Positions 9,601 to 18,141 of a DNA stretch of 41,642 nucleotides are shown here, one piece after another. Position 1 is the stretch's first letter; each line of letters opens with the position of its first letter. The notes beneath the pieces were generated by a model, which searched no databases, had not been told where the DNA came from, and saw only the letters and a list, made by a program, of their open reading frames with translations. Both the position numbers and the translations under genes were made by a program. This DNA comes from Bacteroidales bacterium (lineage in GTDB: Bacteria > Bacteroidota > Bacteroidia > Bacteroidales > UBA932), in the NCBI GenBank assembly GCA_017529425.1, contig JAFXNQ010000063.1, positions 1 through 41,642 of the forward strand, written 5' to 3'.

Positions 9601-11090
9601 CGCAGCTCATCTTTGACCTGAAGAACGTCAATCCAAGTGCAAAGGTCAGCGTCAAGCTGGTTTGTGAAAGCGGAGTCGGTACTATCGCCGCCGGCGTTGC
9701 CAAGGCAAAGGCAGATTTGATTGTGCTCAGCGGTGCAGAGGGCGGTACGGGCGCAAGCCCCGCCTCCAGCATGCGTTTCGCCGGTATTCCGCCAGAGATT
9801 GGTCTGAGCGAAGCCCAGCAGACACTGGTTCACAACGGTTTGCGCGGCCAGGTACGCCTGCAGGTCGACGGCCAGATCAAGACGGGACGCGACGTGATAT
9901 TGATGGCTTTGCTCGGTGCCGACGAATTCGGATTCGGTACCGCCGCCTTGATTGTAATGGGGTGTGTGATGATGAGAAAGTGCAACCTGAACACTTGCCC
10001 TATGGGCGTTGCGACACAGGATCCAAAGTTGCGCGAGCATTTCCAGGGAAAGGTGGAACATCTGGTTAATTATTTCGCCTTCATGGCACAAGAGGTCCGC
10101 GAATATCTCGCCGCAATAGGCCTTAAGAGTTTGGACGATGCAATCGGCCGTACAGATTTGATTGAAACACAGAAGTCTCCTCTGGATTTTGCCCGCTTGC
10201 TTTATCAGGAAAAAGGTACCCTGCACCACACCACCGACAATCCTTTTGTGCTGGACGACGTGCTTGACCAGAGGCTCATCAAAGTCTCCGGTAATTCAAT
10301 TGAGCGCGGCGAAGAGATTACCCTGGATTTTGCCATCAAGAATACCGACCGTGCCGTGGGTGCAATGCTCTCCGGAGTCATAGCTGCCAGGTATGGCAAC
10401 GACGGACTGGCAGAAGATACCATCAGCGTCAAGTTCAAAGGCTCGGCGGGGCAGTCGTTTGGTGCATTTCTCGCCCACGGCGTCTCTTTCAAGCTGGAGG
10501 GCGAGACCAACGACTATTTTGCTAAAGGGCTCAGCGGCGGACGTATCGCCATATTGCCTCCTATGCGGAGCAACTTTGCTGCTGAGGACAATATCATTGC
10601 CGGCAACACAGGCCTTTACGGCGCGACCTCAGGTGAACTGTATGTAAATGGAAAGGTGGGCGAGCGGTTTGCCGTACGCAACTCGGGCGCCATAGCTGTG
10701 ATAGAAGGTGCCGGAGACCACTGCTGCGAATACATGACCGGTGGCCGTGTAGTTGTGCTGGGTGCGACCGGACGCAACTTTGCGGCAGGTATGAGCGGCG
10801 GCGTAGCATATGTATGGAACAAGAAGGGCGACTTTGACTATTTCTGCAACATGGATATGGTTGAAATCAATCTGGTTGACGACGCACAGTACCGCAAGGA
10901 ACTGCACGAACTAATCCGCCAGCACTACCTCTATACCGGTTCCAAGCTGGCCCGCACAATGCTCGACGACTGGCAACGCTATGCCGATGAATTTGTGCAG
11001 GTAGTGCCTATAGAATACAAACGCGTGCTGCAGGAAGAGCAGATGCGCAAATTGCAACAGAAAATTGCTGAGGTTCAAAGAGATTACTAG
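6666..11090 (+). CDS. gltB: Glutamate synthase large (alpha) subunit
   Basis: Makes glutamate from glutamine and 2-oxoglutarate with reducing power from GltD. The 1474 residues are near the usual 1480-1510. Order of domains: a 15-residue propeptide, then Cys16 (in HDSCGVGMV) as the class II amidotransferase nucleophile exposed by processing; the central linker domain; the FMN-binding synthase barrel (about 780-1180) with EGGTGASPAS; the 3Fe-4S ligands Cys1100, Cys1106 and Cys1111 in the CX5CX4C spacing; and a C-terminal GXGXG beta-helix (about 1230-1440). It opens a five-gene operon, with gltD 2 bp downstream. ATG at 6666 fits the propeptide. Confidence 0.96.
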   Translation: MQQQGLYSNSYEHDSCGVGMVVNIHGGKTHQLVDDALKVLENMRHRGAEVGKDGDGAGIMLQIPHEFILLAGIPVPEKGKYATGLVFLPKDEKRQQQILGIIIEEIERDGLQLMHLRQVPTKGECLGERALATEPDIKQIFITGVQDDKVETFPRTLYVLRKRIEKRISDKDFYFCSLSNTSIVYKGMLSSMQLREFYPDLSNPYFTSGLAVVHSRFSTNTFPTWSLAQPFRLLAHNGEINTIRGNRGWMQARESVLSSDALGDIRQISPIIQPGMSDSASLDNVLEFFLMSGMSLPHAMALLLPESFNDKNPIPEDLKAFYEYYSILMEPWDGPAALIFSDGRFAGGMLDRNGLRPARYTITKSDTMVVASEVGVMDFDPTQVVEKGRLQPGKILLIDTQEGKIYYDGEIKRTLAAEHPYRQWLSTNRIQLEKLHSGRHVNNAVDNLVAKELLFGYGEEDISSSIIPMATTAQEPTASMGNDTPLAVISKKPQVFFDYFRQQFAQVTNPAIDSIRESLVMSLEEYIGRVGAGILNPDESNCKMVRLPHPILNNTQLDLLCNIRYKGFNTIKLPMTFTGDLRAALDKLCKDAEKSVDEGYNYIILSDRDVDETHVAIPSLLAVSAVHHYLISVGKRVQTALIVESGEIRETMHAALLLGYGASALCPYMVFAILDDLVKRGKIQEDYSTAEKNYIKAVCKGLLKIMAKMGISTIRSYRGAKIFESVGLSEDLLRAYFGTEVSTIGGAGLDKIASDAKAFHSLAFASKADALLPNLGRFRWRRDGIRHAWNPETIATLQLACRKGDYALFKKYTSLADNKTEPIFIRDFMSFKSNPIPVDEVEPVESIVKRFVTGAMSFGALSKEAHETIALAMNKLGARSNTGEGGEDSQRFHSDVDGVSLSSKTKQVASGRFGVTTEYLVNAEELQIKVAQGAKPGEGGQLPGFKVNEIIAKTRHSIPGISLISPPPHHDIYSIEDLAQLIFDLKNVNPSAKVSVKLVCESGVGTIAAGVAKAKADLIVLSGAEGGTGASPASSMRFAGIPPEIGLSEAQQTLVHNGLRGQVRLQVDGQIKTGRDVILMALLGADEFGFGTAALIVMGCVMMRKCNLNTCPMGVATQDPKLREHFQGKVEHLVNYFAFMAQEVREYLAAIGLKSLDDAIGRTDLIETQKSPLDFARLLYQEKGTLHHTTDNPFVLDDVLDQRLIKVSGNSIERGEEITLDFAIKNTDRAVGAMLSGVIAARYGNDGLAEDTISVKFKGSAGQSFGAFLAHGVSFKLEGETNDYFAKGLSGGRIAILPPMRSNFAAEDNIIAGNTGLYGATSGELYVNGKVGERFAVRNSGAIAVIEGAGDHCCEYMTGGRVVVLGATGRNFAAGMSGGVAYVWNKKGDFDYFCNMDMVEINLVDDAQYRKELHELIRQHYLYTGSKLARTMLDDWQRYADEFVQVVPIEYKRVLQEEQMRKLQQKIAEVQRDY

Positions 11091-11092
11091 TT

Positions 11093-12439
11093 ATGGGAAG
11101 TGTAAAAGCATTTATGGAGGTTGCCCGGCAAGAGGCCGGATACCGTCCGATACACGACAGGGTACACGATTTTGGAGAGGTAGAGCAGACACTCAACTCC
11201 AAGGACCGTCGCCTTCAGGCGTCCCGCTGTATGGATTGCGGAGTGCCGTTCTGTCACTGGGCCTGCCCGCTGGGAAATAAGGCTCCTGAGTGGAACGACG
11301 CCCTGTTCAAGGGTGACTGGGAGCTTGCTTACAAGTTGCTCTCTTCTACCAATCCATTCCCGGAATTCACAGGGAGGGTGTGCCCCGCGTTGTGCGAAAA
11401 AGCCTGCGTGCTGAACCGCTTTAACCATGAGCCTACCACCAACCGCGAGAATGAGGCTGCCATAACAGAAACCGCTTTCCGCGAAGGGTTTGTCCCGGTG
11501 CGCCATCCAGAACGCAACGGCAAAAAGGTGGCTGTGATTGGTGCCGGCCCTTCTGGCCTGGCCGTTGCAGAATCCCTAAACATGAAGGGTTACGCTGTTA
11601 CAGTATTCGATAAGAACGAAGCTCCCGGCGGACTGCTGCGTTACGGTATTCCAAACTTCAAGCTGAACAAGGCTATAATCAACCGCCGTGTGGATATCCT
11701 GAAGCAGGAGGGGATAGAGTTCAACTGCGGAGCAGCAGTTGAATGTAACGCCTCATTTGCCTCAAAGTATGATGCAGTGGTTATTGCAACCGGCACGCCA
11801 GTTCCCCGCGATTTGAAAGTCCCCGGGCGTGAACTCAAGGGGGTCCATTTTGCACTTGAAATCCTTTCTCAGCAGAACCGAGTTCTGGCAGGAATGGAAT
11901 TCTCCAAGGAAGACCGGATCACCGCCAAAGGGAAGGACGTTCTGGTAATTGGCGGCGGTGATACAGGCAGCGACTGTATCGGTACTGCTCACCGTCAGGG
12001 TGCAACAAGCGTGACACAAATTGAAATCCTGCCGCGTCCTATAGATGGTCCAGACGACCCTGCCAACCCTTGGCCCAACTTCCCCCGTACATTTAAAACC
12101 ACATCTTCTCATGAGGAGGGATGTACCCGCCGCTGGAACATAAATACGCTTGAATTCCTCGGCGAAGATGGCAAACTTAAAGGGGTCAAGGTTCAGGAAA
12201 TCGACTGGAAACCCAACCCGGAGGGTGGCCGCCCGATAATGGTGGAGAAGGGTAAACCCGAGATAATCAAGGCTGAGCTGGTGCTTCTGGCAATGGGTTT
12301 CTTCAAACCGGAGCATCCTCAATATCCGGAGAATGTCTTTATCTGCGGCGATGCCGCCAACGGTCCGTCGCTGGTAGTCCGCGCCCTTGCAAGCGGTCGC
12401 GATGCGGCAGAGAAAGTAGATAATTATCTCAACAAGTAA
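11093..12439 (+). CDS. gltD: Glutamate synthase small (beta) subunit
   Basis: NAD(P)H-oxidising flavoprotein that feeds electrons to GltB. The N-terminal cysteine clusters CMDCGVPFCHWACP and CPALCEKAC bind the 4Fe-4S centres. A GxGxxG FAD site (VIGAGPSGLAV, about residue 146) and a second dinucleotide site (VIGGGDTGSD, about residue 286) follow in the usual order, and the C-terminal FICGDAANGPS closes the flavin site. The 448 residues are slightly shorter than the E. coli protein (472). It lies 2 bp after gltB and 1 bp before pyrG, so the operon is almost certainly co-transcribed. Confidence 0.95.
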   Translation: MGSVKAFMEVARQEAGYRPIHDRVHDFGEVEQTLNSKDRRLQASRCMDCGVPFCHWACPLGNKAPEWNDALFKGDWELAYKLLSSTNPFPEFTGRVCPALCEKACVLNRFNHEPTTNRENEAAITETAFREGFVPVRHPERNGKKVAVIGAGPSGLAVAESLNMKGYAVTVFDKNEAPGGLLRYGIPNFKLNKAIINRRVDILKQEGIEFNCGAAVECNASFASKYDAVVIATGTPVPRDLKVPGRELKGVHFALEILSQQNRVLAGMEFSKEDRITAKGKDVLVIGGGDTGSDCIGTAHRQGATSVTQIEILPRPIDGPDDPANPWPNFPRTFKTTSSHEEGCTRRWNINTLEFLGEDGKLKGVKVQEIDWKPNPEGGRPIMVEKGKPEIIKAELVLLAMGFFKPEHPQYPENVFICGDAANGPSLVVRALASGRDAAEKVDNYLNK

Positions 12440-12440
12440 T

Positions 12441-14048
12441 ATGGCTTCTACAAAATATATTTTCGTAACCGGAGGCGTGGTCAGCAGCCTGGGCAAGGGT
12501 ATAATATCTTCATCAATAGGTAAGCTGCTGCAGGCACGCGGGTACAAGATTACAATCCAAAAGTTTGACCCCTACATCAACATAGACCCGGGAACCCTGA
12601 ATCCATACGAACATGGCGAGTGCTATGTTACCGCCGACGGAATGGAGACAGATCTTGATCTTGGCCATTACGAACGTTTTACGGGGATACGCACTACCCG
12701 CCATAACTCCATGACCACCGGGCGTATATATAAGGCCGTAATCGACAAGGAGCGTAGCGGTGAGTATCTTGGGCATACTATCCAGGTAGTGCCGCACATC
12801 ACTGACGAGATCAAGCGGCGTATCAAATACCTTGGCGATACTGAAGGATACGACTTTGTAATTACAGAAATAGGTGGTACAATAGGTGACATTGAGAGCG
12901 CCCCATTCCTGGAGGCTATCCGCCAGATGAAGTGGGAAATGGGGCGCGATGCTGTGTGCATCCACCTGACCTATGTCCCCTATATCAAGGCTGCCGACGA
13001 ACTCAAGACCAAGCCGACCCAGCACAGTGTCAAAGAGTTGCTGGCCAATGGTATTCAGCCCGACATACTGATTCTCCGCACTGAGAAGCATCTTGACGAC
13101 CACCTGCGTGCTAAAGTTGCAGGATTCTGCAATGTAGATTTGGAGTGCGTGATCCAGAGTGAAGATTTGCCCAGCATTTACGAGGTCCCGGTCAATATGC
13201 AAAAACAGGGGCTTGATGCCGCTATCATGCGCAAGATGGATATTCCGGTGGGAGAGACTCCGCAACTTGGGGCGTGGAACCGTTTTCTGGAGATGCGTCG
13301 CAATGCCGCAGAGACTGTCAGCATAGGTCTTGTGGGGAAGTACGACCTGCAGGATGCATACAAGAGCATCAGCGAGAGTCTCAGCCATGCAGCCACTTAT
13401 AACAACCGAAAAGTACACATCACATTTATTAATTCGGAACAATTGGACGACCCTGAAAGTCCTGCTTGGGAGACGGTCCGCTCTCAGGACGGCCTTGTGA
13501 TATGCCCGGGCTTTGGGCAGCGGGGCATTGCCGGTAAGATATTGGCTGCGAAGTATGCGCGTGAGAATGATGTCCCCTGCTTTGGAATTTGCCTTGGCAT
13601 GCAGATGATGGTGATTGAGTTTGCCCGCGATGTGCTTGGATATTCAGATGCAGACAGCACTGAGATGAATCCCCGCACAGCTCACAATGTCATCGATTTG
13701 ATGGAAGAGCAAAAGAATGTCACTCAGATGGGCGGCACGATGCGCCTTGGAGAGTACCGTTGCGTTATTCGCAAGGGCTGTCGCGCAATGCAGGCATACG
13801 GTGGCAAAGATGATATCCGTGAACGTCACCGTCATCGTTACGAGTTCAACAACAGCTATCGCGACGCCTTTGAGCTCTCTGGTATGCAGTGCGTAGGCAT
13901 CAACCCGGATGCGGATCTTGTAGAGATGGTAGAAATCCCGTCGCTGAGATGGTACATAGGAACCCAGTTCCATCCGGAGTACTCCTCTACGGTGCTTCAT
14001 CCCCATCCGCTCTTTATGGATTTCATAAAGGCTGCAATCTCAAAATAG
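12441..14048 (+). CDS. pyrG: CTP synthase
   Basis: Converts UTP to CTP using ATP and the amide of glutamine. The N-terminal amidoligase domain (1-270) begins with KYIFVTGGVVSSLGKGI (P-loop) and carries the KFDPYINIDPGT substrate motif. The C-terminal class I amidotransferase domain has nucleophile Cys384 in FGICLGMQ and the His-Glu pair in QFHPEYSS. The 535 residues match the family. The start is 1 bp after the gltD stop. pyrG is not normally part of glt operons in Proteobacteria; here its dependence on glutamine may explain the linkage. Confidence 0.97.
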   Translation: MASTKYIFVTGGVVSSLGKGIISSSIGKLLQARGYKITIQKFDPYINIDPGTLNPYEHGECYVTADGMETDLDLGHYERFTGIRTTRHNSMTTGRIYKAVIDKERSGEYLGHTIQVVPHITDEIKRRIKYLGDTEGYDFVITEIGGTIGDIESAPFLEAIRQMKWEMGRDAVCIHLTYVPYIKAADELKTKPTQHSVKELLANGIQPDILILRTEKHLDDHLRAKVAGFCNVDLECVIQSEDLPSIYEVPVNMQKQGLDAAIMRKMDIPVGETPQLGAWNRFLEMRRNAAETVSIGLVGKYDLQDAYKSISESLSHAATYNNRKVHITFINSEQLDDPESPAWETVRSQDGLVICPGFGQRGIAGKILAAKYARENDVPCFGICLGMQMMVIEFARDVLGYSDADSTEMNPRTAHNVIDLMEEQKNVTQMGGTMRLGEYRCVIRKGCRAMQAYGGKDDIRERHRHRYEFNNSYRDAFELSGMQCVGINPDADLVEMVEIPSLRWYIGTQFHPEYSSTVLHPHPLFMDFIKAAISK

Positions 14049-14055
14049 TCAAGTT

Positions 14056-15750
14056 ATGTGTGGAATAGTTGGTATTTTCAATATTGAAGAGCAGTCAGAC
14101 GCGCTGCGTCAGAAGGCTTTGGAGATGAGCCGCCGTATCAGGCACCGCGGACCAGACTGGAGTGGGATATGGTGCGGAAAAAGTGCGATTCTGGCTCATG
14201 AACGCTTGAGTATTGTCGACCCTGAGAGCGGCCGTCAGCCCCTCTTCTCTCCAGACGAGGCACTGGTGTTGGCTGTCAACGGTGAGATTTACAATCATCA
14301 GGATATCCGCAGGCGCTTTGCCGGGAAATACCGTTTTCTTACCGGTAGCGACTGCGAGGTGATACTTGCACTCTACCAGAAGATGGCAGATGAAGGTGAG
14401 ATTACCCACGAACGCATAACAGAGATGCTGGAGTCGCTCAGCGGAATCTATGCATTTGCCCTGTACGACAGTGCCCGGGACAGTTTTCTGGTTGCACGCG
14501 ACCCTATTGGCGTGCTACCTCTGTACATCGGTTATGACTCTGACGGTAAAGTCTATGTAGCTTCTGAACTTAAAGCTCTGGAAGGGGAGTGTGAGCGTTA
14601 TGAACCCTTCTTGCCGGGTCATTACTACTGGAGTCGCAAGGGTAAAGTTACTCGATATTACAAGCGAGACTGGATGGAGTTTGACGCTGTCAAGGATAAT
14701 CCTGCTAGCAGCGAAGATATTCGCCAGGCACTCCGTGGTGCAGTTAAACGGCAGCTTATGAGCGATGTCCCTTACGGTGTACTTCTCTCCGGCGGTCTGG
14801 ATTCCAGCATTGTATCTGCAATTGCAGAGCGATATTCCCAGAACCGAATCGAGGATGATGACCGCAGCCGTGCCTGGTGGCCGCGTCTGCACAGTTTTGC
14901 AGTCGGGCTCAAGGGTGCGCCGGATCTGGCAAAAGCACGGCTGGTGGCAGACCATATCGGCACAGTCCATCATGAAATCAACTATACAGTACAGGAGGGC
15001 CTGGATGCAATCCGGGATGTGATTTTCTATATAGAGACCTATGACGTCACTACTGTCCGCGCCTCAACACCTATGTATCTGCTTGCACGTGTAATCAAGT
15101 CCATGGGTATCAAAATGGTGCTTTCAGGCGAGGGGGCAGATGAGATTTTTGGCGGGTATCTATATTTCCATAAGGCACCATCTGCACGTGAATTCCACGA
15201 AGAGACCGTACGCAAGCTCTCCAAACTATATATGTATGACTGTCTGCGCGCCAACAAGAGTCTCTCGGCGTGGGGCGTGGAGGGGCGCGTACCATTCCTG
15301 GACAAGGAGTTCCTGGATGTTGCCATGCGGACTAACCCTCAGGCAAAGATGTGTAGTGGAGAGACCGTAGAGAAGAAGATACTCCGCGAAGCATTTGAAG
15401 ATATGCTGCCCGACGAGATAGCATGGCGTCAGAAAGAGCAGTTCAGCGACGGTGTCGGTTACTCCTGGATCGATTCATTGAAACAGATAACCTCTGAGGC
15501 GGTTAGCGACGACCAGATGGCCCGTGCTGCAGAGCGCTTCCCGATCAATCCTCCTGCCAACAAAGAGGAATACTACTACCGCAGCATTTTTGAGGAGCAC
15601 TTCCCGTCTGAATCGGCTGCAAGAAGCGTCCCACAGGAGGCCAGCGTTGCCTGCTCCACAGCTATTGCCCGCGAATGGGACGAGGCGTTCAAAAGGCTCA
15701 ACGACCCCAGCGGCCGCGCAGTAGCCGGCGTCCACAACCAGGCTTATTAG
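14056..15750 (+). CDS. asnB: Asparagine synthetase (glutamine-hydrolysing)
   Basis: Makes asparagine from aspartate, ATP and glutamine. Initiator Met is followed directly by the Ntn nucleophile Cys2 (MCGIVGIF), and the amidotransferase domain runs to about residue 200. The synthetase domain contains the pyrophosphatase loop SGGLDSS at 245-251 and GEGADEIFGGY. The 564 residues are close to E. coli AsnB (554), with a small Ala/Ser-rich tail. Spacing is 7 bp to pyrG and 2 bp to the next gene. It is the fourth gene of the glutamine-using operon. Confidence 0.95.
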   Translation: MCGIVGIFNIEEQSDALRQKALEMSRRIRHRGPDWSGIWCGKSAILAHERLSIVDPESGRQPLFSPDEALVLAVNGEIYNHQDIRRRFAGKYRFLTGSDCEVILALYQKMADEGEITHERITEMLESLSGIYAFALYDSARDSFLVARDPIGVLPLYIGYDSDGKVYVASELKALEGECERYEPFLPGHYYWSRKGKVTRYYKRDWMEFDAVKDNPASSEDIRQALRGAVKRQLMSDVPYGVLLSGGLDSSIVSAIAERYSQNRIEDDDRSRAWWPRLHSFAVGLKGAPDLAKARLVADHIGTVHHEINYTVQEGLDAIRDVIFYIETYDVTTVRASTPMYLLARVIKSMGIKMVLSGEGADEIFGGYLYFHKAPSAREFHEETVRKLSKLYMYDCLRANKSLSAWGVEGRVPFLDKEFLDVAMRTNPQAKMCSGETVEKKILREAFEDMLPDEIAWRQKEQFSDGVGYSWIDSLKQITSEAVSDDQMARAAERFPINPPANKEEYYYRSIFEEHFPSESAARSVPQEASVACSTAIAREWDEAFKRLNDPSGRAVAGVHNQAY

Positions 15751-15752
15751 GA

Positions 15753-17495
15753 ATGGAAATTTTAAAGCACGAATGCGGTGTGGCTATGATCCGGCTCCTG
15801 AAACCGGCATCGTACTATAAAGAGAAATACGGCAGCGAGAAGTGGGGGATGGCCAAGCTCTATCTGATGATGGAGAAGCAGCACAACCGTGGCCAGGAGG
15901 GTGCCGGAATAGCATCCGTGCACCTGGAGGCCGAACCTGGCGATGAATATATGTTCCGTCACAAGGCGCTTGGCAAGGATGCCATTTCCGAGATTTTTGC
16001 CGCGGCCGGAGATGAATTTGCTGGGGAACTTCTAATGGGGCACCTGCGTTATTCTACCACCGGCAAAAAGGGGCTCACATATGTCCATCCGTTCCTCCGC
16101 CGCAACAACTGGCGCGCCAAGAACCTTTGCATCTGCGGCAACTTTAACATGACCAATATTGACGAGGTGTTCGATACCCTCGCCGCCCAGGGTCAGTATC
16201 CCCGTACCGCAAGCGATTCATACATAATGCTGGAGGAGATGGGTCACCGGCTTGACCGCGAGGTGGAACGCAACTTCTCCATCGCTTCGCTGTTGGGGTT
16301 GCAGGGGCGTGACATCACCAGTTATATCGATTCCAACGTAGATATCACAAAGGTCCTTAAGACTACTATGTCCATGTTCGATGGGGGCTATGTGGTTTGC
16401 GGCCTCACCGGAAGTGGCGAGTTCTTTGCCATGCGCGACCCATGGGGCATCCGTCCGGCATTTTACTATCAGAGCGAGGATGTTGTGGCACTGGCTTCGG
16501 AACGTCCCGTTCTCCAGACAACATTCAATATTGCCGCAGGGGATGTCAACGAACTGTCTCCTGGCTGTGCGCTTATTGTCCGTCGCAACGGAAGCATCTC
16601 ATTCCCCTCTATCATCCAGGCAAAAGCACCCTCCATGGCCTGTTCTTTTGAGCGGATATATTTCAGCCGAGGCAACGACTGTGACATCTATCGGGAACGC
16701 AAGCAGTTGGGAGAACAGCTTGTCCCTGCAATAGAGGCGGCGGTTGAAGGTGACATCGCGCACACAGTTGTGTCTTACATACCTAATACAGCAGAGGTAG
16801 CATATTACGGGATGTTACAGGGGCTTATGCGCCAAGGTCACGATGTCCGCTTTGAGAAGATAGCCTGGAAGGATATCAAGATGCGCACATTTATAGCAGA
16901 GGGGCAGGAGAGGCGTGATCTGGCCGCCCACGTATATGATATTACCTATGGAGTAATAGAGCCCGGTGTGGACAATCTCGTGATTATTGATGACTCAATA
17001 GTTCGTGGTACAACCCTCCGCGAGAGCATCATCAAGATTCTGGACCGGCTCCATCCAAAGAAGATAGTGATTGTCAGCAGCGCGCCGCAAATCCGCTATC
17101 CCGACTTCTACGGAATAGACATGCCTCGCCTGGAGGAGTTCATCGCCTTCCGTGCATGTATCGCCCTGCTTGAAGAGACTGGCAGGGAAGACCTGCTGCA
17201 AGAGGTGTACGAAAGCTGCAAGGGAGAACTGCTAAAGCCGGCCTTGGAACAGACCTTGCCGGTAAAACGTTTGTACGAACCTTTCAGCGAAGAGCAGCTT
17301 AACCGCAAGATGGTAGATATGTTGCGTCCGGAAGAGGTCACAACACCCATAGAGATGGTATTCCAGAAGATAGACGGCCTGCACAACGCATGCCCCAACC
17401 ATCATGGCGACTGGTACTTTACCGGCGACTATCCGACACCGGGCGGCATACGCCTCTGCAACACCGCTCTGGTTCAATATTTCGAGAACAGGTAA
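15753..17495 (+). CDS. Amidophosphoribosyltransferase-like protein (PurF family)
   Basis: PurF-family protein: class II glutamine amidotransferase followed by a type I phosphoribosyltransferase domain. Cys8 (KHECGV) is the likely nucleophile, so a 7-residue propeptide would have to be removed. Other landmarks are RGQEGAGIAS, GHLRYSTTG, DPWGIRP, CSFERIYFSR and the PRPP loop VIIDDSIVRGTT. The frame remains open upstream into asnB, but ATG at 15753 is chosen because it puts the Cys near the N-terminus and gives a 2-bp gap. At 580 residues it is clearly longer than ordinary PurF (about 470-510), with extra sequence inside the amidotransferase half and at the C-terminus. It may be the purine enzyme or a paralogue with a modified role. 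Confidence 0.8.
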   Translation: MEILKHECGVAMIRLLKPASYYKEKYGSEKWGMAKLYLMMEKQHNRGQEGAGIASVHLEAEPGDEYMFRHKALGKDAISEIFAAAGDEFAGELLMGHLRYSTTGKKGLTYVHPFLRRNNWRAKNLCICGNFNMTNIDEVFDTLAAQGQYPRTASDSYIMLEEMGHRLDREVERNFSIASLLGLQGRDITSYIDSNVDITKVLKTTMSMFDGGYVVCGLTGSGEFFAMRDPWGIRPAFYYQSEDVVALASERPVLQTTFNIAAGDVNELSPGCALIVRRNGSISFPSIIQAKAPSMACSFERIYFSRGNDCDIYRERKQLGEQLVPAIEAAVEGDIAHTVVSYIPNTAEVAYYGMLQGLMRQGHDVRFEKIAWKDIKMRTFIAEGQERRDLAAHVYDITYGVIEPGVDNLVIIDDSIVRGTTLRESIIKILDRLHPKKIVIVSSAPQIRYPDFYGIDMPRLEEFIAFRACIALLEETGREDLLQEVYESCKGELLKPALEQTLPVKRLYEPFSEEQLNRKMVDMLRPEEVTTPIEMVFQKIDGLHNACPNHHGDWYFTGDYPTPGGIRLCNTALVQYFENR

Positions 17496-17503
17496 TGATT
17501 ACT

Positions 17504-18046
17504 CTATCCTAAGACTTCTTTAAGTTCGCCGGTGGCTGAATCTATGATGAAGCCGCGCACGGTGATATCTTCAGGCATAAGAGGATGGTTTACAATCGTC
17601 GCTACAGTGTTGCGGACAGAGTGTTCAGGATCGTGAAACCCCTCAAGCCATTCATTCAGATTGATGTCTGTGCGGTTCAGTTCTTCTTCGGGTATGCCGC
17701 GCTTTGTCATATCCTCGCGGAAATGAGCAAAACTCATGTGGCATGCGCCGCAGGTTGTGTGCGCCACCACCATAATCTCTGTAACCCCCAGTTCGTACAC
17801 AGCCACAATCAGGCTGCGCATTGCAGAATCCCAGGGTGACGGTATCACAGCTCCGGCGTTCTTTATGATCTTTGCATCGCCGTTTTTCAGGCCCAGCGCC
17901 TCCTGCAGAAGTACCAACAGCCGGGTGTCCATACAGCTGAGCACAGCCAGTTTCTTGTTGGGATATTTATCTGTCAGATGCGCTTCATAACTCTTTGCGG
18001 CCACAAATTCACGGTTGAAAGCGATAACTTTATCAATGTTTGTCAT
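17504..18046 (-). CDS. Beta-class carbonic anhydrase
   Basis: Zinc enzyme interconverting CO2 and bicarbonate, cytoplasmic (no signal peptide). The zinc ligands are Cys38 and Asp40/Arg42 dyad partners in SCMDTRL, then His96 and Cys99 in AHTTCGAC. The 180-residue length fits the short beta-CA clade. It converges on the glutamine operon with only 8 bp between stops and no visible hairpin there, so read-through antisense RNA is possible. Bicarbonate supply would suit carboxylating steps of pyrimidine and purine synthesis, but that link is inference. A near-consensus -7 box, TACCTTTA (minus strand, 18066-18073), lies 20 bp upstream of the ATG. Confidence 0.93.
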   Translation of the reverse strand: MTNIDKVIAFNREFVAAKSYEAHLTDKYPNKKLAVLSCMDTRLLVLLQEALGLKNGDAKIIKNAGAVIPSPWDSAMRSLIVAVYELGVTEIMVVAHTTCGACHMSFAHFREDMTKRGIPEEELNRTDINLNEWLEGFHDPEHSVRNTVATIVNHPLMPEDITVRGFIIDSATGELKEVLG

Positions 18047-18141
18047 ATATCTTTATTATTTATCGTAAAGGTAATTAATTATAGAGAGAAAATTGCCATA
18101 TTTGTCCTTGATATTATGTAGAATCAGCATAAGTGGCCGGA

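Noticed and set aside
12513-13442. 309-codon minus-strand frame inside pyrG
   Set aside because: Antisense to the strongly conserved CTP synthase domain; no independent evidence of coding.
15675-15752. Upstream extension of the PurF-like gene into asnB
   Set aside because: The extra 26 residues are Arg/Pro-rich shadow translation of asnB and would bury the nucleophile Cys; ATG 15753 is better.
17496-17503. Terminator between the PurF-like gene and carbonic anhydrase
   Set aside because: The gap is 8 bp and I see no hairpin or T-run around it.
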